From contig NC_066587.1 in the NCBI RefSeq assembly GCF_905475345.1, positions 248,001-312,000 of the forward strand: 64,000 nucleotides of DNA. The letters are read 5' to 3'. A program made the position numbers and the translations under genes. The stretch is from Vespula vulgaris (lineage: Eukaryota > Arthropoda > Insecta > Hymenoptera > Vespidae). The notes beneath the pieces are model-generated. The model ran no database searches. It saw nothing but the letters and a program-made list of their open reading frames with translations, and was not told the DNA's origin. Within the stretch, counting starts at the first letter, position 1. Each line of letters starts with the position of its first letter. Of this stretch, positions 12,701 through 24,569 are shown piece after piece.

Positions 12701-15700
12701 GTTCGGCGAAACGACACGAACGGTATCATTTACGAGGGGAATTTGGCTAGAATTCCGTTTACGGTAAAAGTCGAGCCTGGCACCATTTACGACGTAGACG
12801 TAAGTGGAAAGGATTCGCAGATCTTATCGCAAAGTATTCAAACTCAGGACGGAGGTTAGTGAAATTATCTACGAACGATTATCATCGCATGGACGCGTGA
12901 GGAATAATAATTTTTCAACGCTGCGTACGCGCGCGTAGTACCTTCGCAGGTGACAAATGTACGAGTCAGATCATTACCCAACGATAAAGTATCTATAGAG
13001 TGGGATCCACCGAAGCGGCCAAACGGAAAGATCGTAAGATACAAGATAGAGTTAAAGGTAAATTACTACAAAATTGACCAATTTGCGGGATTTGACGAAG
13101 CAAAGTTTTTGTCGCGTGCGTAGGTGAAGATTTATTTCGGCTGCAGGGATCACAAGCTACCTTCCATCCCGAGGTACATTCAAATAGATTTTACAACGGG
13201 TACTAATATTACGTTCTCGGATTTATCGGCGTACGCAAGGTATACAGTCGCGATTACCGCCTATACTTCGAAGGAAGGACTGCAAATGGAAAAAGAATTT
13301 GTGACAGAAGCTACAGGTGTTTAAAACTCGGAAGCAACGATTCACAATTTTCGGATACGCGCGAACCGATCGTTTGCAATTCTTTCAGAAATACCAAGAT
13401 CGATCCTCGCTCGTTTGAGATTGGAAAATAATCTCTTTATTTGGGACCTACCGAAGGATTGTTCGACCATTTCCGGGCCGATCAAGGCAACGAGATTGAT
13501 ATTTAGCAGCGTCGACGATCCCGAAAGCGATCAAACGATAGAGAGGCAAACGGGCTCGATGTCGCTCGATATCGACAAAGTACCGCTGAACGGCCACGAA
13601 AGATACAAACTACGAGCGTTTCCCATACGAAATTATCACAAAGCTCACAATAACAGTGCTTACGTGGAGCTGACGTTCGTTAGCCCGCCGAAAGGTGAGT
13701 AGCGCCGCGGGTCGATCAGCGCGAACGTGTTCGACTATCACTCTCGAATTTAACTCGCAGCTCCAACGTCGGTGAGAAACCTTGAGATATACGAATTCGA
13801 TGCTCGCACAATGACGATTTCATTAAGATGGCAAGAACCATCGCCGCCGAATGGAGAGATAGATCACTATCTCGTCGAAAACTGCTACGGGCGATTCTGC
13901 CAGAATAAGTACAAATATAAATCAGCGAATCGACGCTGTACGCTTTGGGACGATTACGTCTGCTCGAGGATCAAATTGTCGATCGAGATGTATTCCACGA
14001 TAATCGTAAGCACGACGTTCCATCGATTACGCGTATCGTAAGGCGGATAGAATCGTACGCATTTCCCATGATCTTTCAGGTGACAGCTTACAACAAAAAC
14101 GTCAGCCATCCGGGCCAACCGTCGTACATCGATTACAATCCGTATGCAATTGGTAAGTTGATATGCGATGTACATACGAGTATAGATGGGCTGTCCCACC
14201 TAAATCGGAGATATAATTCGGAGTGCCGGTTTCGGTTGGACGGACTATCCGTATACTGGGCGTACTCGTACGTACATCGATTAAGACGCTACCGTCTTGG
14301 TAATTTCTTAGCCGGAAAACCGGACGCACCGAAGAATTTCACCGTTCGATTCGGCGAGGAAGGCGTCGCGAATTTGAGTTGGTCTCACCCTTGGAGAACG
14401 AGCGTATCGCTCGCCGAATTTCTTATCAGAGCCGAAGTAATCGAGAGTAACTTGAGAGGAGAGAATTTCCTTTCGGATGGGGAACGACGTCGATCTTGTC
14501 GCTATCGAATCGTCGATTATCGACGAGAGTACGAGACGACTATGAATCTGTTATCGTCGACCGAATATCGATTGAGCGTACTCGCCGTAACCATCGATAA
14601 GAAAGAGGGTGAGAAAAAGATCATCTCGATTCGTACACCAAACTCTGTCGCTTTCGAGGAGGACAAATTGACGTACACGGTCGTGAGCAATACGACGATT
14701 CTTTTGAAAATCCCAAAGGTCGTGAACGATACTAAAAACAGTACGATGTACGTCGTGGTAAAGGGTAAATATCCGTGCGAGCGATACACGAGGTTGAACG
14801 AGTATCTGACCAGAGAGGCAAGCGTTAAGCGCGACGAGAGTGCCTGGCTCGCTGCGATCTTTTCCGTAAGTATCACAACCCCCGTGCAACCCGACGTAAA
14901 CTATCATCGACTCACGACGTTAATCATTTTACAAGCGTTCTTCGTCCTTCGTATCTCAGACAGATCAATATTCCGGGAAAGAATTCTACGTGGGTGACGA
15001 TCGGGTCTACGCGAAGGCTAAAAATTGTCCGTTGAGTCCGGACAATCTGTATACGGTGATCCTGATATTGCAAGCCGATGAGACTTGGTCGCGTCGACTC
15101 GTTTTGGCGTCGATTCGCTCGGCTTACGCATCGAAGCGATACGAGATCTGGCCAATTTTGCTCGTGGTACTTCTCGTCGTCCTTTTCATTGCATTTAATC
15201 TTTATCGAAGGCACGAATCTTGTCTTTTTATTCCATCGTATCGTTCCGTTTGGTTCTATCCTACATTGATCTCTATACAATTTTCCCTTGTTCTCTCTTC
15301 GGCTCAGACGTACGAGGGAAGGACCGAAGACGAACATTATCCTCTTACGCGAGAACGTACGAACGAGCGAGAATTTCAAGAAAGTCGTGCCTCCGTCGCC
15401 GATTTCCTTTTCGGAAAGGCGTTCCTCCTTGCGCCAAAGCGTCACGACGGACGAGGACGCATCGCGCGTGATCGAAACGACAGAAAATTGCGATCCACGC
15501 ATGCCGATCAAGGTGAAGGACTTTGAGGATTACGTGAGAAAGGCGATAGAGTCGGGTCTGTTGGACAGGCAATACGAGGTATCGTTAAACTTTGTTCGAT
15601 GCTCCCTCTTAGGGGTGTAGAGACGCTACTAGGCGTCTCGACTCATGCGACACGCATTATCGACGAAAATGATTCGTTCAAGACGTTTCCGAGGGGTCAA

Positions 15701-18259
15701 ACGAAGCCGTGGGACTACGGGAAGTTGGCGGATAACAAATCGAAGAATCGTTACGGAAATCTCATAGCGTGTAAGTAAGACGTCAAGAATCACTTAGCGA
15801 TAGCGATAGGTACGGCCGCTCGCTAACGTGGGATTGCTTAGATGACGAAACCCGAGTGATATTGAGGAAACTCCCGGATGACCCTTTCTCCGATTACATC
15901 AACGCTAATTACATCAAGGTGAGCGAATGACTTGGCTAGGAACGTCCTCGTTCGTTCGTTGTAGAAACTCGTCTTTTAACGATCCAACGTTGCTTGCTTT
16001 CGAATAACATGGGAAAAGGGTTACAAAAAGGAAAAACGTTACATAGCGACTCAAGGACCAAAGGCTAACACGATCGTCGACTTTTGGCGCATGATTTGGC
16101 AAGAGGAGGTCCTCGTTATCTGCATGCTCGCTAACGTCGTTGAAAATGGAAAGGTTGGTTCAAGGCGGGCTCATAAAGCATATTTTGTCCTTAAATAAAC
16201 GTCGCGTTAAGGTTTCGTCGCGTTTCGTAGAACAAGTGCGAACGATATTGGCCGGACATCGGTAAGAGGAAGAAATACGGTGACGTAACGGTCCTTAACG
16301 CCAAGCACAACGTCTTCGCCGACTACACCTTCAGAATCTTGCACGTAACGTGCGATGACGAAACCCGCAAGGTAAATCGAAGCTCGTACACGAAGATGAG
16401 ATAAAACGCGTTAACTTTCCAACGAAGAATCCGACGATATTTCTACGTAAGAGTCGGCTCGTTTGAATCGTGCCTTGAAAACTAGGTCGAACATTTGCAT
16501 TACACGGCATGGCCCGATCACGGAGTACCGATGTACACGCACTCCGTCGTCACCTACTTGAAGAAACTTTTGGCAACGCAAATTGGAAACGGACCCATGG
16601 TCGTTCACTGTAGCGCCGGCGTAGGTAGAACCGGGACCATCGTTTCGTGCGACATTTGTCTGAGACGCGCAGCGGTCGAGGGGGTAAGTAAGAAGAAAGA
16701 CGGGTAAGTAACGAGAGGAGAAGAATAAAATCGCAAGAAGTAAATTTCGATCGATCGATCGATCTTTAGGTCGTCGACGTCTTCTCGGAGACGCGATCGA
16801 TCAGAAACGAAAGGGCCAACATGGTGAACAATAAGCAACAATATTTGTTCGTTCACTTGGTCCTGATAGATTGTCTACTCGCTTTACCAACCTCGTTACC
16901 ATGCAACGAAGCCCTACCAACGAAGATCAAGGAATTAAAGAAACAATTGGGAATACAATGGCAAAGGTACAGGGATGCATCCGCATTATCGGTGTTTTTT
17001 TTTTTTTCTTTTTTATTATTTTTTATAATTACCTACTACGCCCTAAGTCTTTTTTTTCTACTTTTGCAGACTCGAAGACACTGCCTGGCAAAGCGAAGCC
17101 CTTCGGCCTCCGATCTCGCAAACGTCCTTGTCGGAGTCTAACCTAGCCAAGAATAGATATCCAGAATTAGTATCAAGTTCGATCGCTTTCGTCCGATATT
17201 CCGAAAAGTCTTAAACTCGGTCTGCGCGCATACACTTCCTAACGCAGCATTCTCGTTCGTTCATTTTTAGAAAAAATCAGCAGAATATTCTTGAAAAGAT
17301 ATCCGGCGCAGGACGAGGACAGCGATTACATAGCCGCGGTTTACGTCGACGGAGTCAGGACACAAAATCAATATCTGTCGAGCCAACTACCACTGCCATC
17401 CACGTTCAACGACTTTTGGAGAATGATCGCCGAATTTAAAGTCGAGCTCGTCGTCGTTCTACAGCCCCCCGATACCGACGATCCCGTTAGTAACGATCGA
17501 ACGACGTTAAGAATACGATCGAACGAGTCGCGTTAACTCGATGATCCTTTTCAGAGCTGTTGTCCTCTCGTTCCGACGACCACCGAGTTTAAACCGACTC
17601 CTTATATAAACGTGATTACGAAGGACCTCGCGGAAACGGAATATTACGTGTCTCGTAGATTGACGCTCGTCGATAACTCCGAGGTAATAGAGACGATCGA
17701 TGAGACGGAATCGACGTTTATTCGATTTCAACGTTTTTCAGAGACCCAAGACGGAACATCCGGTAACGATCTTAACTTGTACGCAATGGGAATCTGGGAG
17801 AAATAAGGATCCTCCACCGGTAATCGCGTTAGTAACCTTGTGGCAGGCCGCAGGTCGAATAGCTAGGATCGATAGTCCGACGGTCGTACTTTGCCAGTAG
17901 GGTTCCTCCGACTTTTCTCGTGATTTGTCGTCAAAAGAAACGAAATGCACACGTGTATAATCTCTTTTTTGTTAGCGACGGCGTAACCGGCTGCGGTGTT
18001 TATTTGGCGCTGAGTTTTCTGTTAGAAAGAATGGCCGTCGAAAGGGAATGCGACGTTTGCTTGGCCATTCGAGCGGTAAAACGATCCAGACCGGATTTCG
18101 TTCGATCTCTCGTAAGCACGACGAACGCCTTCCTAAAAACTCGTCGATGAAAATGTTTTAACAAGGCGATTTTTTTCCTTACAGAAAGACATGGAGTATT
18201 TGTACAACGCGGCGTTAACATATACGGAATATTTCGAAACCTATGCTAATTTCTCTTAA
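9752..18259 (+). CDS. receptor tyrosine phosphatase with FA-methyltransferase-like, cysteine-rich and FN3 domains
   Basis: Thirty-one exons give 1947 residues with matching phases: 9752-9965, 10039-10185, 10292-10557, 10636-10831, 10902-11246, 11327-11467, 11682-11831, 11911-12060, 12133-12251, 12334-12523, 12594-12854, 12939-13057, 13124-13316, 13389-13694, 13761-14005, 14080-14152, 14312-14865, 14960-15210, 15308-15578, 15683-15770, 15842-15918, 16019-16153, 16231-16371, 16486-16683, 16770-16966, 17070-17176, 17271-17485, 17555-17683, 17742-17896, 17976-18111, 18185-18259. A signal peptide (1-16) is followed by a farnesoic-acid-O-methyltransferase-like region (DAHILL, IIIGGWGNKKS). Then come two cysteine-rich modules, about six FN3 domains, and a membrane segment near residue 1283. 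D1 has KNRY, WPD and HCSAGVGRTG (Cys about 1585), so it should be active. D2 keeps the loop Cys (about 1877) but reads CHDGVTGCG, without the Arg. No matching named fly receptor was recognised. Confidence 0.85.
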
Positions 18260-18308
18260 AATTGAAACCAACGAGAGCACGAGGATTACACTCGCTTTAT
18301 TGTACGAT

Positions 18309-18323
18309 AATAAATTGAATAAA
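18309..18323 (+). terminator. poly(A) signals, receptor phosphatase
   Basis: Two AATAAA hexamers (18309-18314 and 18318-18323) about 50 bases after the stop codon. Confidence 0.7.
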
Positions 18324-18679
18324 GATGGTAACGCTCAATATGCTCCTATCCGATTCCGATCATCGATCTACCTGGTCGTTGAACGAGAGAAAAAAAGAAA
18401 GATAAAAGAAGAGAAAGAGACGGAAGGCGGCACCTGCCCTACCCTACCTTCCGCACCGACTCGAGCTTCTCGATTTCCCCGATAGAGAGAGCTTCGATCG
18501 AAGCGAGTACGATAAACCGTAAGTTCTTTGGAAAAAGAGAGGCGTAAAGTCGACGTTCCGTAAACGCTTGCTGCTCGATCTCTCAACGCGCATCTCGCAC
18601 AACGATTGGACTCGCTGTTGGCATTTCTCCGTGCTACGTCTGTTGCCAAGGACATTGTCCTTCTCCTCGCGTCGTCGTG

Positions 18680-18723
<44 letters not shown>

Positions 18724-20171
18724 GGTCGTTGCCGTGGCCGTTGCCGTTGCCGTCGTCGTCGCGAGAAAAAAGAAATTCTTCGCCTCTTATCGTACAAGAG
18801 ATTCAAGGTCGTCGTAAATCGCGAGGAGCCAGCGAAGGAAGGTGCAAACGAATAGCGACGAGTAAGTATACTCTTTTGTTTCGTCTGCGTTTAGCGCTGC
18901 GTTTCGAGTCATCGTCGCGCGAACGAGTAACGACGACTCCTCGAGCAAGGACTTGCCAGACGAGAGAGAAAATTAGCCGCGAGAGAATCGCGTCCTCTTT
19001 CCTTCGAATCGACTTACGAGCTTTTTGAGAAAAACTTGACACGCGTGTGTCATGGTTCGTTTCAAGGCCACAGGGAGACGTGGACATATTGGCCGCGTGA
19101 ACTCGATACGCGTCGAACGCGCGACGATTCGCTCCAGCGGAGTAGACCGCTGAAAAGCTTCCTTTCGATCGCGCATTCCTCTACTCGAGATCGAATCGAT
19201 AGGAGGAGCCTCGAGACGAAAAAGAAATCGAGCTGCGAACGTACGATTGTGTGCTTGGCACGTCGCGCGAGACCGCTTGTTGTTCCCTTTTCCGTTATAT
19301 AAGAAGCACGCTTCACGAATGTGCCATAGTCGGCCATCTTGATTGACGTCATGCGTGGCGCGCAATTTAATCCTACGCTCCACGTAAATCCCAATCGTCG
19401 CGCGAACTCTTTCGCCTCGTTTCAACGATCGATCGAACCTATCTCGCGTTTTCGTTTACCCTGTCGGATCTATTAGAAGAATTCTCGCTTCGTAAGGACG
19501 ACTTTTAAGCCTGGTGGATGCGTCCACTGTTCCGTCCACGTGCGTCAACGCACGTTTCACTCAACGATCGAAAGGAAACGATTCGTTCTACGCTACGTCA
19601 TAAACGTCGCTTCGAAACGAGTCGTGCCGCTTGACAATCGCTTGACATTGTCTCGCAACGCCTCGTTAATTCGACAGATTCGTAAGATCTTTTTCCGGCA
19701 AAGCGACTCTCGCGCGAGAAACAGGGGGACGTAGCGTCGTAAAAACGATCTCCTTTGTCAGGGTGCCTTTAAGAGTACAATTTTTTTTATCGATTTCGCG
19801 AGCAAACAAGAGATCTTGTTTCCTCTGCGCACGAGCAACGTCGTTAAACGATCGCGCCTAACTCCGACAATCGATCCGACCGTGGCCCAAGTTGACAGCA
19901 ATTTAAAATCGCTTCTCCTCGCCGGATACGCGGAACGGACGGATTAGAGATTTTCTCGCAAAGCGCGCGATCATTCTGGATCATCTTCAATTTCTCGAGC
20001 GCGCGTAACGCGATATCCTCCCATTTTCCTTTTTCATTTTTTCCTTCGTTTATCGGCGGAGATAAGATCGTCTTTTTTCTTCCTCCTTTTCCTGTCTCTC
20101 TTCTCTTTCTTTTTTCTTTTTTTTTCGCGTGTAATGTACGGACGAGACGGAGGGATCTTCTCGAACGAAAA
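18324..20171. other. intergenic region upstream of ADAT3
   Basis: No supported exon. It contains a (GTC)n tract at 18671-18723. A long pyrimidine-rich stretch at about 20028-20125 lies just before the ADAT3 start and probably belongs to its promoter or 5' UTR. Confidence 0.5.
18671..18723. repeat. (GTC)n microsatellite
   Basis: About 53 bases of nearly perfect GTC units with one interruption, in non-coding DNA. Confidence 0.95.
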
Positions 20172-21416
20172 ATGAAGACACAGGGTCTTTTCAGGGGGAA
20201 AAAGAGAAAAATGTCGAATGCCTCGGCAAGGAGTAGCAAGGAGAGCAGAACGGAATCGGTCGCGAGAAGCTGGACGCCTAAGCCCGTTCTAGATCCAGAA
20301 ATAACGAAAGATCTTCCCTTGATCGACGCCTACGTGGGCATTCTGAAGGAGAAGAAGGACATATCCAAGGCGATCAAAGCCATATCGATCGTTTTGCCGG
20401 GTTTCGATCACTTGAAACGTTGCTCGTCCAACAAGATCCTCCTGGCACCCGTGAAATCTTTCGATACGAACGACGACGTGCCGGTCCAGGAACGACTAAA
20501 GATCTTTCTCAAGGAGAAATCTTTCGATCTCGCTCTCTTGGAAGACGATTTGCGCGTCGTCAAGGTTCCAGGAAGAAACGCGAGGTCGAAGGCGCAGGCG
20601 GCTCGTGCCTCGAAGGTTTGGCCGTTGAGGTTTCATCCCGATCCTTTCCTCGAGGCGATCGTCGACGGGTCGATTTTCAACGAGGATCAACTACGAGGAA
20701 TCGACAAGTACATGACGGTCGCCGTAACAGCGGCTAAATTGGAGGCTGTCGGCGATTCCGATTGCAACGGCAGCGCCGTCGTCGTCGATCCCGAGGACGG
20801 CGGTAAGGTCCTCGCGATCGCCGCTTCGAAAATGGACCGACATCCGATGTGGCACGCGTCCATGTTGGCCGTCGACCTGGTCGCCGAATTACACGGCGGG
20901 GGTGCTTGGAACTTGTGCGAGGAAGGAGGTGTCGGGCCCTCTCGAGTCGGCGACCGGAACTTCGAAGGAAGAATGAAAACTATCAAAAGAAAATACGAGG
21001 AGGAGGCGCCGCTTTGTTATCCGAGGACGTTGTCCAAGATAGAAATTCCCTCGGTGGGATCCCTCGAAGCTAAATGGAAATTACAAGGTCGGCGAAATAA
21101 CGCTCCTAAAAGAGCCGACGCCATCGCGGAGCCAAGTACGGGCGAGAAGTGTGGTCCGTACTTGTGTACCGGCTGTTGGGTCTTCTTGCTGAAGGAACCG
21201 TGTCCGATGTGCGCCATGGCCCTCCTTCATTCGAGAGCGGCGAGAATATTTTACGGCGCGTCGAACGCGAGGACCGGTGTCCTAGGATCCAATGGGATCT
21301 TGCACGCGGTTCCGGGACTGAATCATCGTTATCGCGTTTGGAGTGGAATATTGGAAGGAATCTGCGAGGAGGTCTCCAACGAAATTCAACGAAGGAACGT
21401 CGAGCCCGTGGATTGA
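20172..21416 (+). CDS. Adat3: ADAT3, non-catalytic subunit of tRNA wobble adenosine deaminase
   Basis: Intronless, 414 residues from the first ATG. An in-frame ATG at 20211 (MSNASARSS) gives 401 residues and is an equally plausible start. The C-terminal half is a cytidine/deoxycytidylate deaminase fold. The zinc ligands are visible as His228 in W-H-A-S and Cys344/Cys347 in P-C-P-M-C, followed by the typical ALLHSR helix. The catalytic Glu of active deaminases (H-A-E) is Ser here; ADAT3 proteins characteristically lack that Glu (Val in human). With ADAT2, this subunit converts A34 to inosine in tRNA anticodons, and ADAT3 mainly positions the tRNA; this is family knowledge. The N-terminal 200 residues match the longer tRNA-binding region of the family. 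AATAAA lies at 21829-21834. Confidence 0.9.
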   Translation: MKTQGLFRGKKRKMSNASARSSKESRTESVARSWTPKPVLDPEITKDLPLIDAYVGILKEKKDISKAIKAISIVLPGFDHLKRCSSNKILLAPVKSFDTNDDVPVQERLKIFLKEKSFDLALLEDDLRVVKVPGRNARSKAQAARASKVWPLRFHPDPFLEAIVDGSIFNEDQLRGIDKYMTVAVTAAKLEAVGDSDCNGSAVVVDPEDGGKVLAIAASKMDRHPMWHASMLAVDLVAELHGGGAWNLCEEGGVGPSRVGDRNFEGRMKTIKRKYEEEAPLCYPRTLSKIEIPSVGSLEAKWKLQGRRNNAPKRADAIAEPSTGEKCGPYLCTGCWVFLLKEPCPMCAMALLHSRAARIFYGASNARTGVLGSNGILHAVPGLNHRYRVWSGILEGICEEVSNEIQRRNVEPVD

Positions 21417-21828
21417 CGACGTCCGATTCTTCTCCGATTTCTTCCGGGGCGGGATATCTACCCGTCGTCCGCCTTACGACCGATTTACGATCGCGAGATC
21501 AATAGCGAGAGCAAGTGGAGGAACTTGGAAAAGAGACGCGTGATCCGTGCGCTGATCGTTAAGAGCAATGATAATATGAGAGCGACCTTGGTACGTCGGT
21601 ATAATTTCCAACGATGCCTCCGAGTCCGCAGCATCTGCTCCTATTTCCTTCTTCGTGCGAGCGTCGTTCGTACGTGCTCTACGTATCGCGTTGACGCTCG
21701 CGCGCTCGCCTCTACGTACAACGACGCTTTGTACTTCCACGATCGTGGAAATTCTCCTTCTCCTTCTCCTTCTCCTTTGTCTTTTGCTTCGTTTCGCTCG
21801 AGCGGCCTCCGTCTTTGCATACTTTGTC

Positions 21829-21834
21829 AATAAA
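21829..21834 (+). terminator. poly(A) signal, ADAT3
   Basis: AATAAA about 410 bases after the ADAT3 stop codon. Confidence 0.6.
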
Positions 21835-24265
21835 GTAACGAACGTGTCGAAGAAACACGAGATAAATCATTTTCTTACGCCTTTCCACACGTTGGTACTT
21901 ACTTCCGCTTACAAGATACAACGATTACCACAATCGTCGTAGTTCCATGACACCCGCGCGAGTCGAAATAATTCATCTCGACGATGCGATGTGGTAACGC
22001 GATTACGTGATCCCTCCAAACGAAATCCATCGTAGATACGGTGGGAAAGAAGTGATGACGAAGGAACGTTAGATCGATGACGAAACGACTCGCCCGTTTC
22101 CAGTATTTCTAGCGTTCACTACTTGCGCGTATTCGTCGTTCCGTTAAGTCTCCCATTCGAGGGTCGGCGAGATTTTTAGGCGGAGACAGACGGACGGACA
22201 GAGAGAGACGGAGAGAGACGGAGAGAGAGCCGTAATCTTTTCGACGCGGTCGTGTCCGCACGATAGGCCTGTTCCACGAACGCTTTAATTCTCGTGTAAG
22301 CGAACGGCGTGTACGAACATACGTAGAAACGATGACCCATCGGATTGACTCCAATCAGCGAAAACGCGAGAGACGCGAGACGCGATGGAAGTCGCATCAT
22401 TCACGATTCACCGACTACCGATCGATGTGCACGAGTATGCCTTGCGGCGAAGGAGAAGAACGGAAAATTTTTGAAGATCGAACGAGAGTAGCGAACGCTG
22501 GTGCTTTTCGCCGATCGGCCGACCTTCTTCTCCTGCTCTAACGAAATTCCATTCTATAGATCGTTCGTCGACCAAAAGCATTCTAGGTATTTATACGAGG
22601 AACGCTTCGATTAATACGTCGTATACATCTTTTTTGTTGCAGATACCATCGTCGTTTTCGAAGGATTTGCTTTAGAAAAAGAGATGGAAAACGCTCGAAG
22701 AAGTTGAGGAAGTGAAGAAGTGGGTCTCGCGAGCGAGTTCGAGCTCGATATCAGAGATAACGTCTAGAGAGAGAAAATAATTAATCTGCATAGCAAACAG
22801 ACGACGCGTCGCTTTTACTTCTCTCCATCTAATCGTCACAGTTATTCGAAGCAGGTATTCGAAACAGTAGATACGAATCGGGAAGAAGGAGGGAAGGAGA
22901 AAAAGAGCGAACCTTGCGAGCTGAAAGACGGAGGAGACTTCCATAATATAGAGCAGAGTCGCATTTTGCTCATCAACACTGAGTGATTCCAATTGACGAT
23001 CGTCTCGACCCTCGGGCTTTCGTCTTATTGGTCAACCTTTTAATACGTTGCGTTACCATTGGATCGCTTCTTTCGACCGATCGACGGCACACTCGCTCGA
23101 AAAGGCTCTTCGTAGGCACAGTATCGAATCGTCCATCGAACGAAGCGATCGATATCTCTCTGCCTACCTTTATTTCTCTCCCTCTCCCTGTTCGTCCGTC
23201 CGTCCGTCCGTTCGTCCATCCATCCCCATCTATCTCGATCGAATTTATCTTTGAGCATTTAGTAGAAACGTGGTCTCTACCAGGCCTAGTGAAGATCAAC
23301 GCAAAACGATTTGCTGTCCGTCGACTCTGCTTGTAATATCGGCTGAATGGCTATCTATTGGCTCTTGCTGTTCGAAAGACTTTGATCGGTTTTCATAGCT
23401 CGCTCGAAGATAAAAAGTATATATGCAAAGTTCTAGAGGAAAGCGAAAGTGTTCGAACAAAAGAGGAAAGAAAGATACGTCGTTCGTTTTGGAGTGAATT
23501 TCACGAAAAGTCGGTACACCTTGGCACGCGTTGAATATTTTCGAAATCGTAGAGGGAGAAATCTGACGGATCAGTGGTGCCTAACGCACGGAATTTCGCT
23601 CCTGCTTCTAAAGAGAGTTTATTTTTTTGTCGGCGCAATGGAGCGAAGGATTCTGAAAATGTGGTGATAACGTGCGGAGGCAGAGGCCTTTGACAAACAA
23701 GACACTATCCAATGTGTGAGCAATAGTCGTTAGAAAAGAAAAAGAATTAGAATTCAACGTCAGGTTCGTCGTGTCAGGTGATACGTATGACCGACAACTA
23801 TCTACTCGTGAAGTAATAAAGACTAATAAAGGAAACAAGAGAGAGAAAGAGAGAAAAAAGAAACACTTTATCCGTATTGCGATAGGAAAGGGGTGGATAA
23901 AAAATAAGAATAAACGAAAAATCTAAAAACAAGATGCATTGCAGCCAAGGCGTGGCAATGGTATTCGAAGACGCGTTCGTCGTCTTTTCACGTTTTTTGT
24001 CGCTAAAGTCGCGGGGCTGCGCACTTTTGGAAACACATCGGCAGCGCGAAACCACCGGCATCAAGAAACTTTACAACAGTTTCTTCGTGATGTTCTAAGG
24101 GAAGCTGGAATTTGGATATATTCGCCCTCTAGAAGCCTACGAGTGGTCGGGTGATGCGCTTCCGTACGCTTCCGGAGTGTCCAAAGAGCCGGAGCCGAAA
24201 AAAAATCGAAGAAACTCGAGATAAACGGAAGTACGCTCGGCGAAGGTGTGCCTTTTGATCGATCG

Positions 24266-24325
24266 AGGAGGGAGGGAGGGAGGGAGGGAGGGGCGGGAGG
24301 GAGGGAGAGAGAGAGAGAGAGAGAA
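24266..24325. repeat. (GGGA)n(GA)n tract upstream of the CP2 factor
   Basis: GGGA units run into GA units. GA tracts bind GAGA factor in insects, so this may be a promoter-proximal element; that role is inferred. Confidence 0.9.
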
Positions 24326-24569
24326 AAGGATACTTCGACGAATGTCTGCGAACGTCAAAATTCTTCCCGGTCCCTCGTTCGCAATTGTCACATCGATGAT
24401 CGATTATGTCGATTAGACGAAAAACCGCAAGACGGATTTCTTCGTTCTCTCCCGACTTGTTCTTTCGAGAACGTTTTCATTTCCTAGAGGATAAGGCTAG
24501 ATAAGATCGGAGACAGCTGAATTTGAATCAGGATATCGCGCTATCGTCGATTAGCGTCGAGGCCGCTTA

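Larger units (their letters stand above)
21417..24569. other. ADAT3 3' UTR and upstream region of the CP2 factor
   Basis: AATAAA at 21829-21834 should end the ADAT3 transcript. The remaining 2.7 kb has no supported exon. It carries a (GGGA)n(GA)n tract at 24266-24325, about 250 bases before the next start codon, and a smaller GAGACGGA repeat near 22198-22228. Confidence 0.5.
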
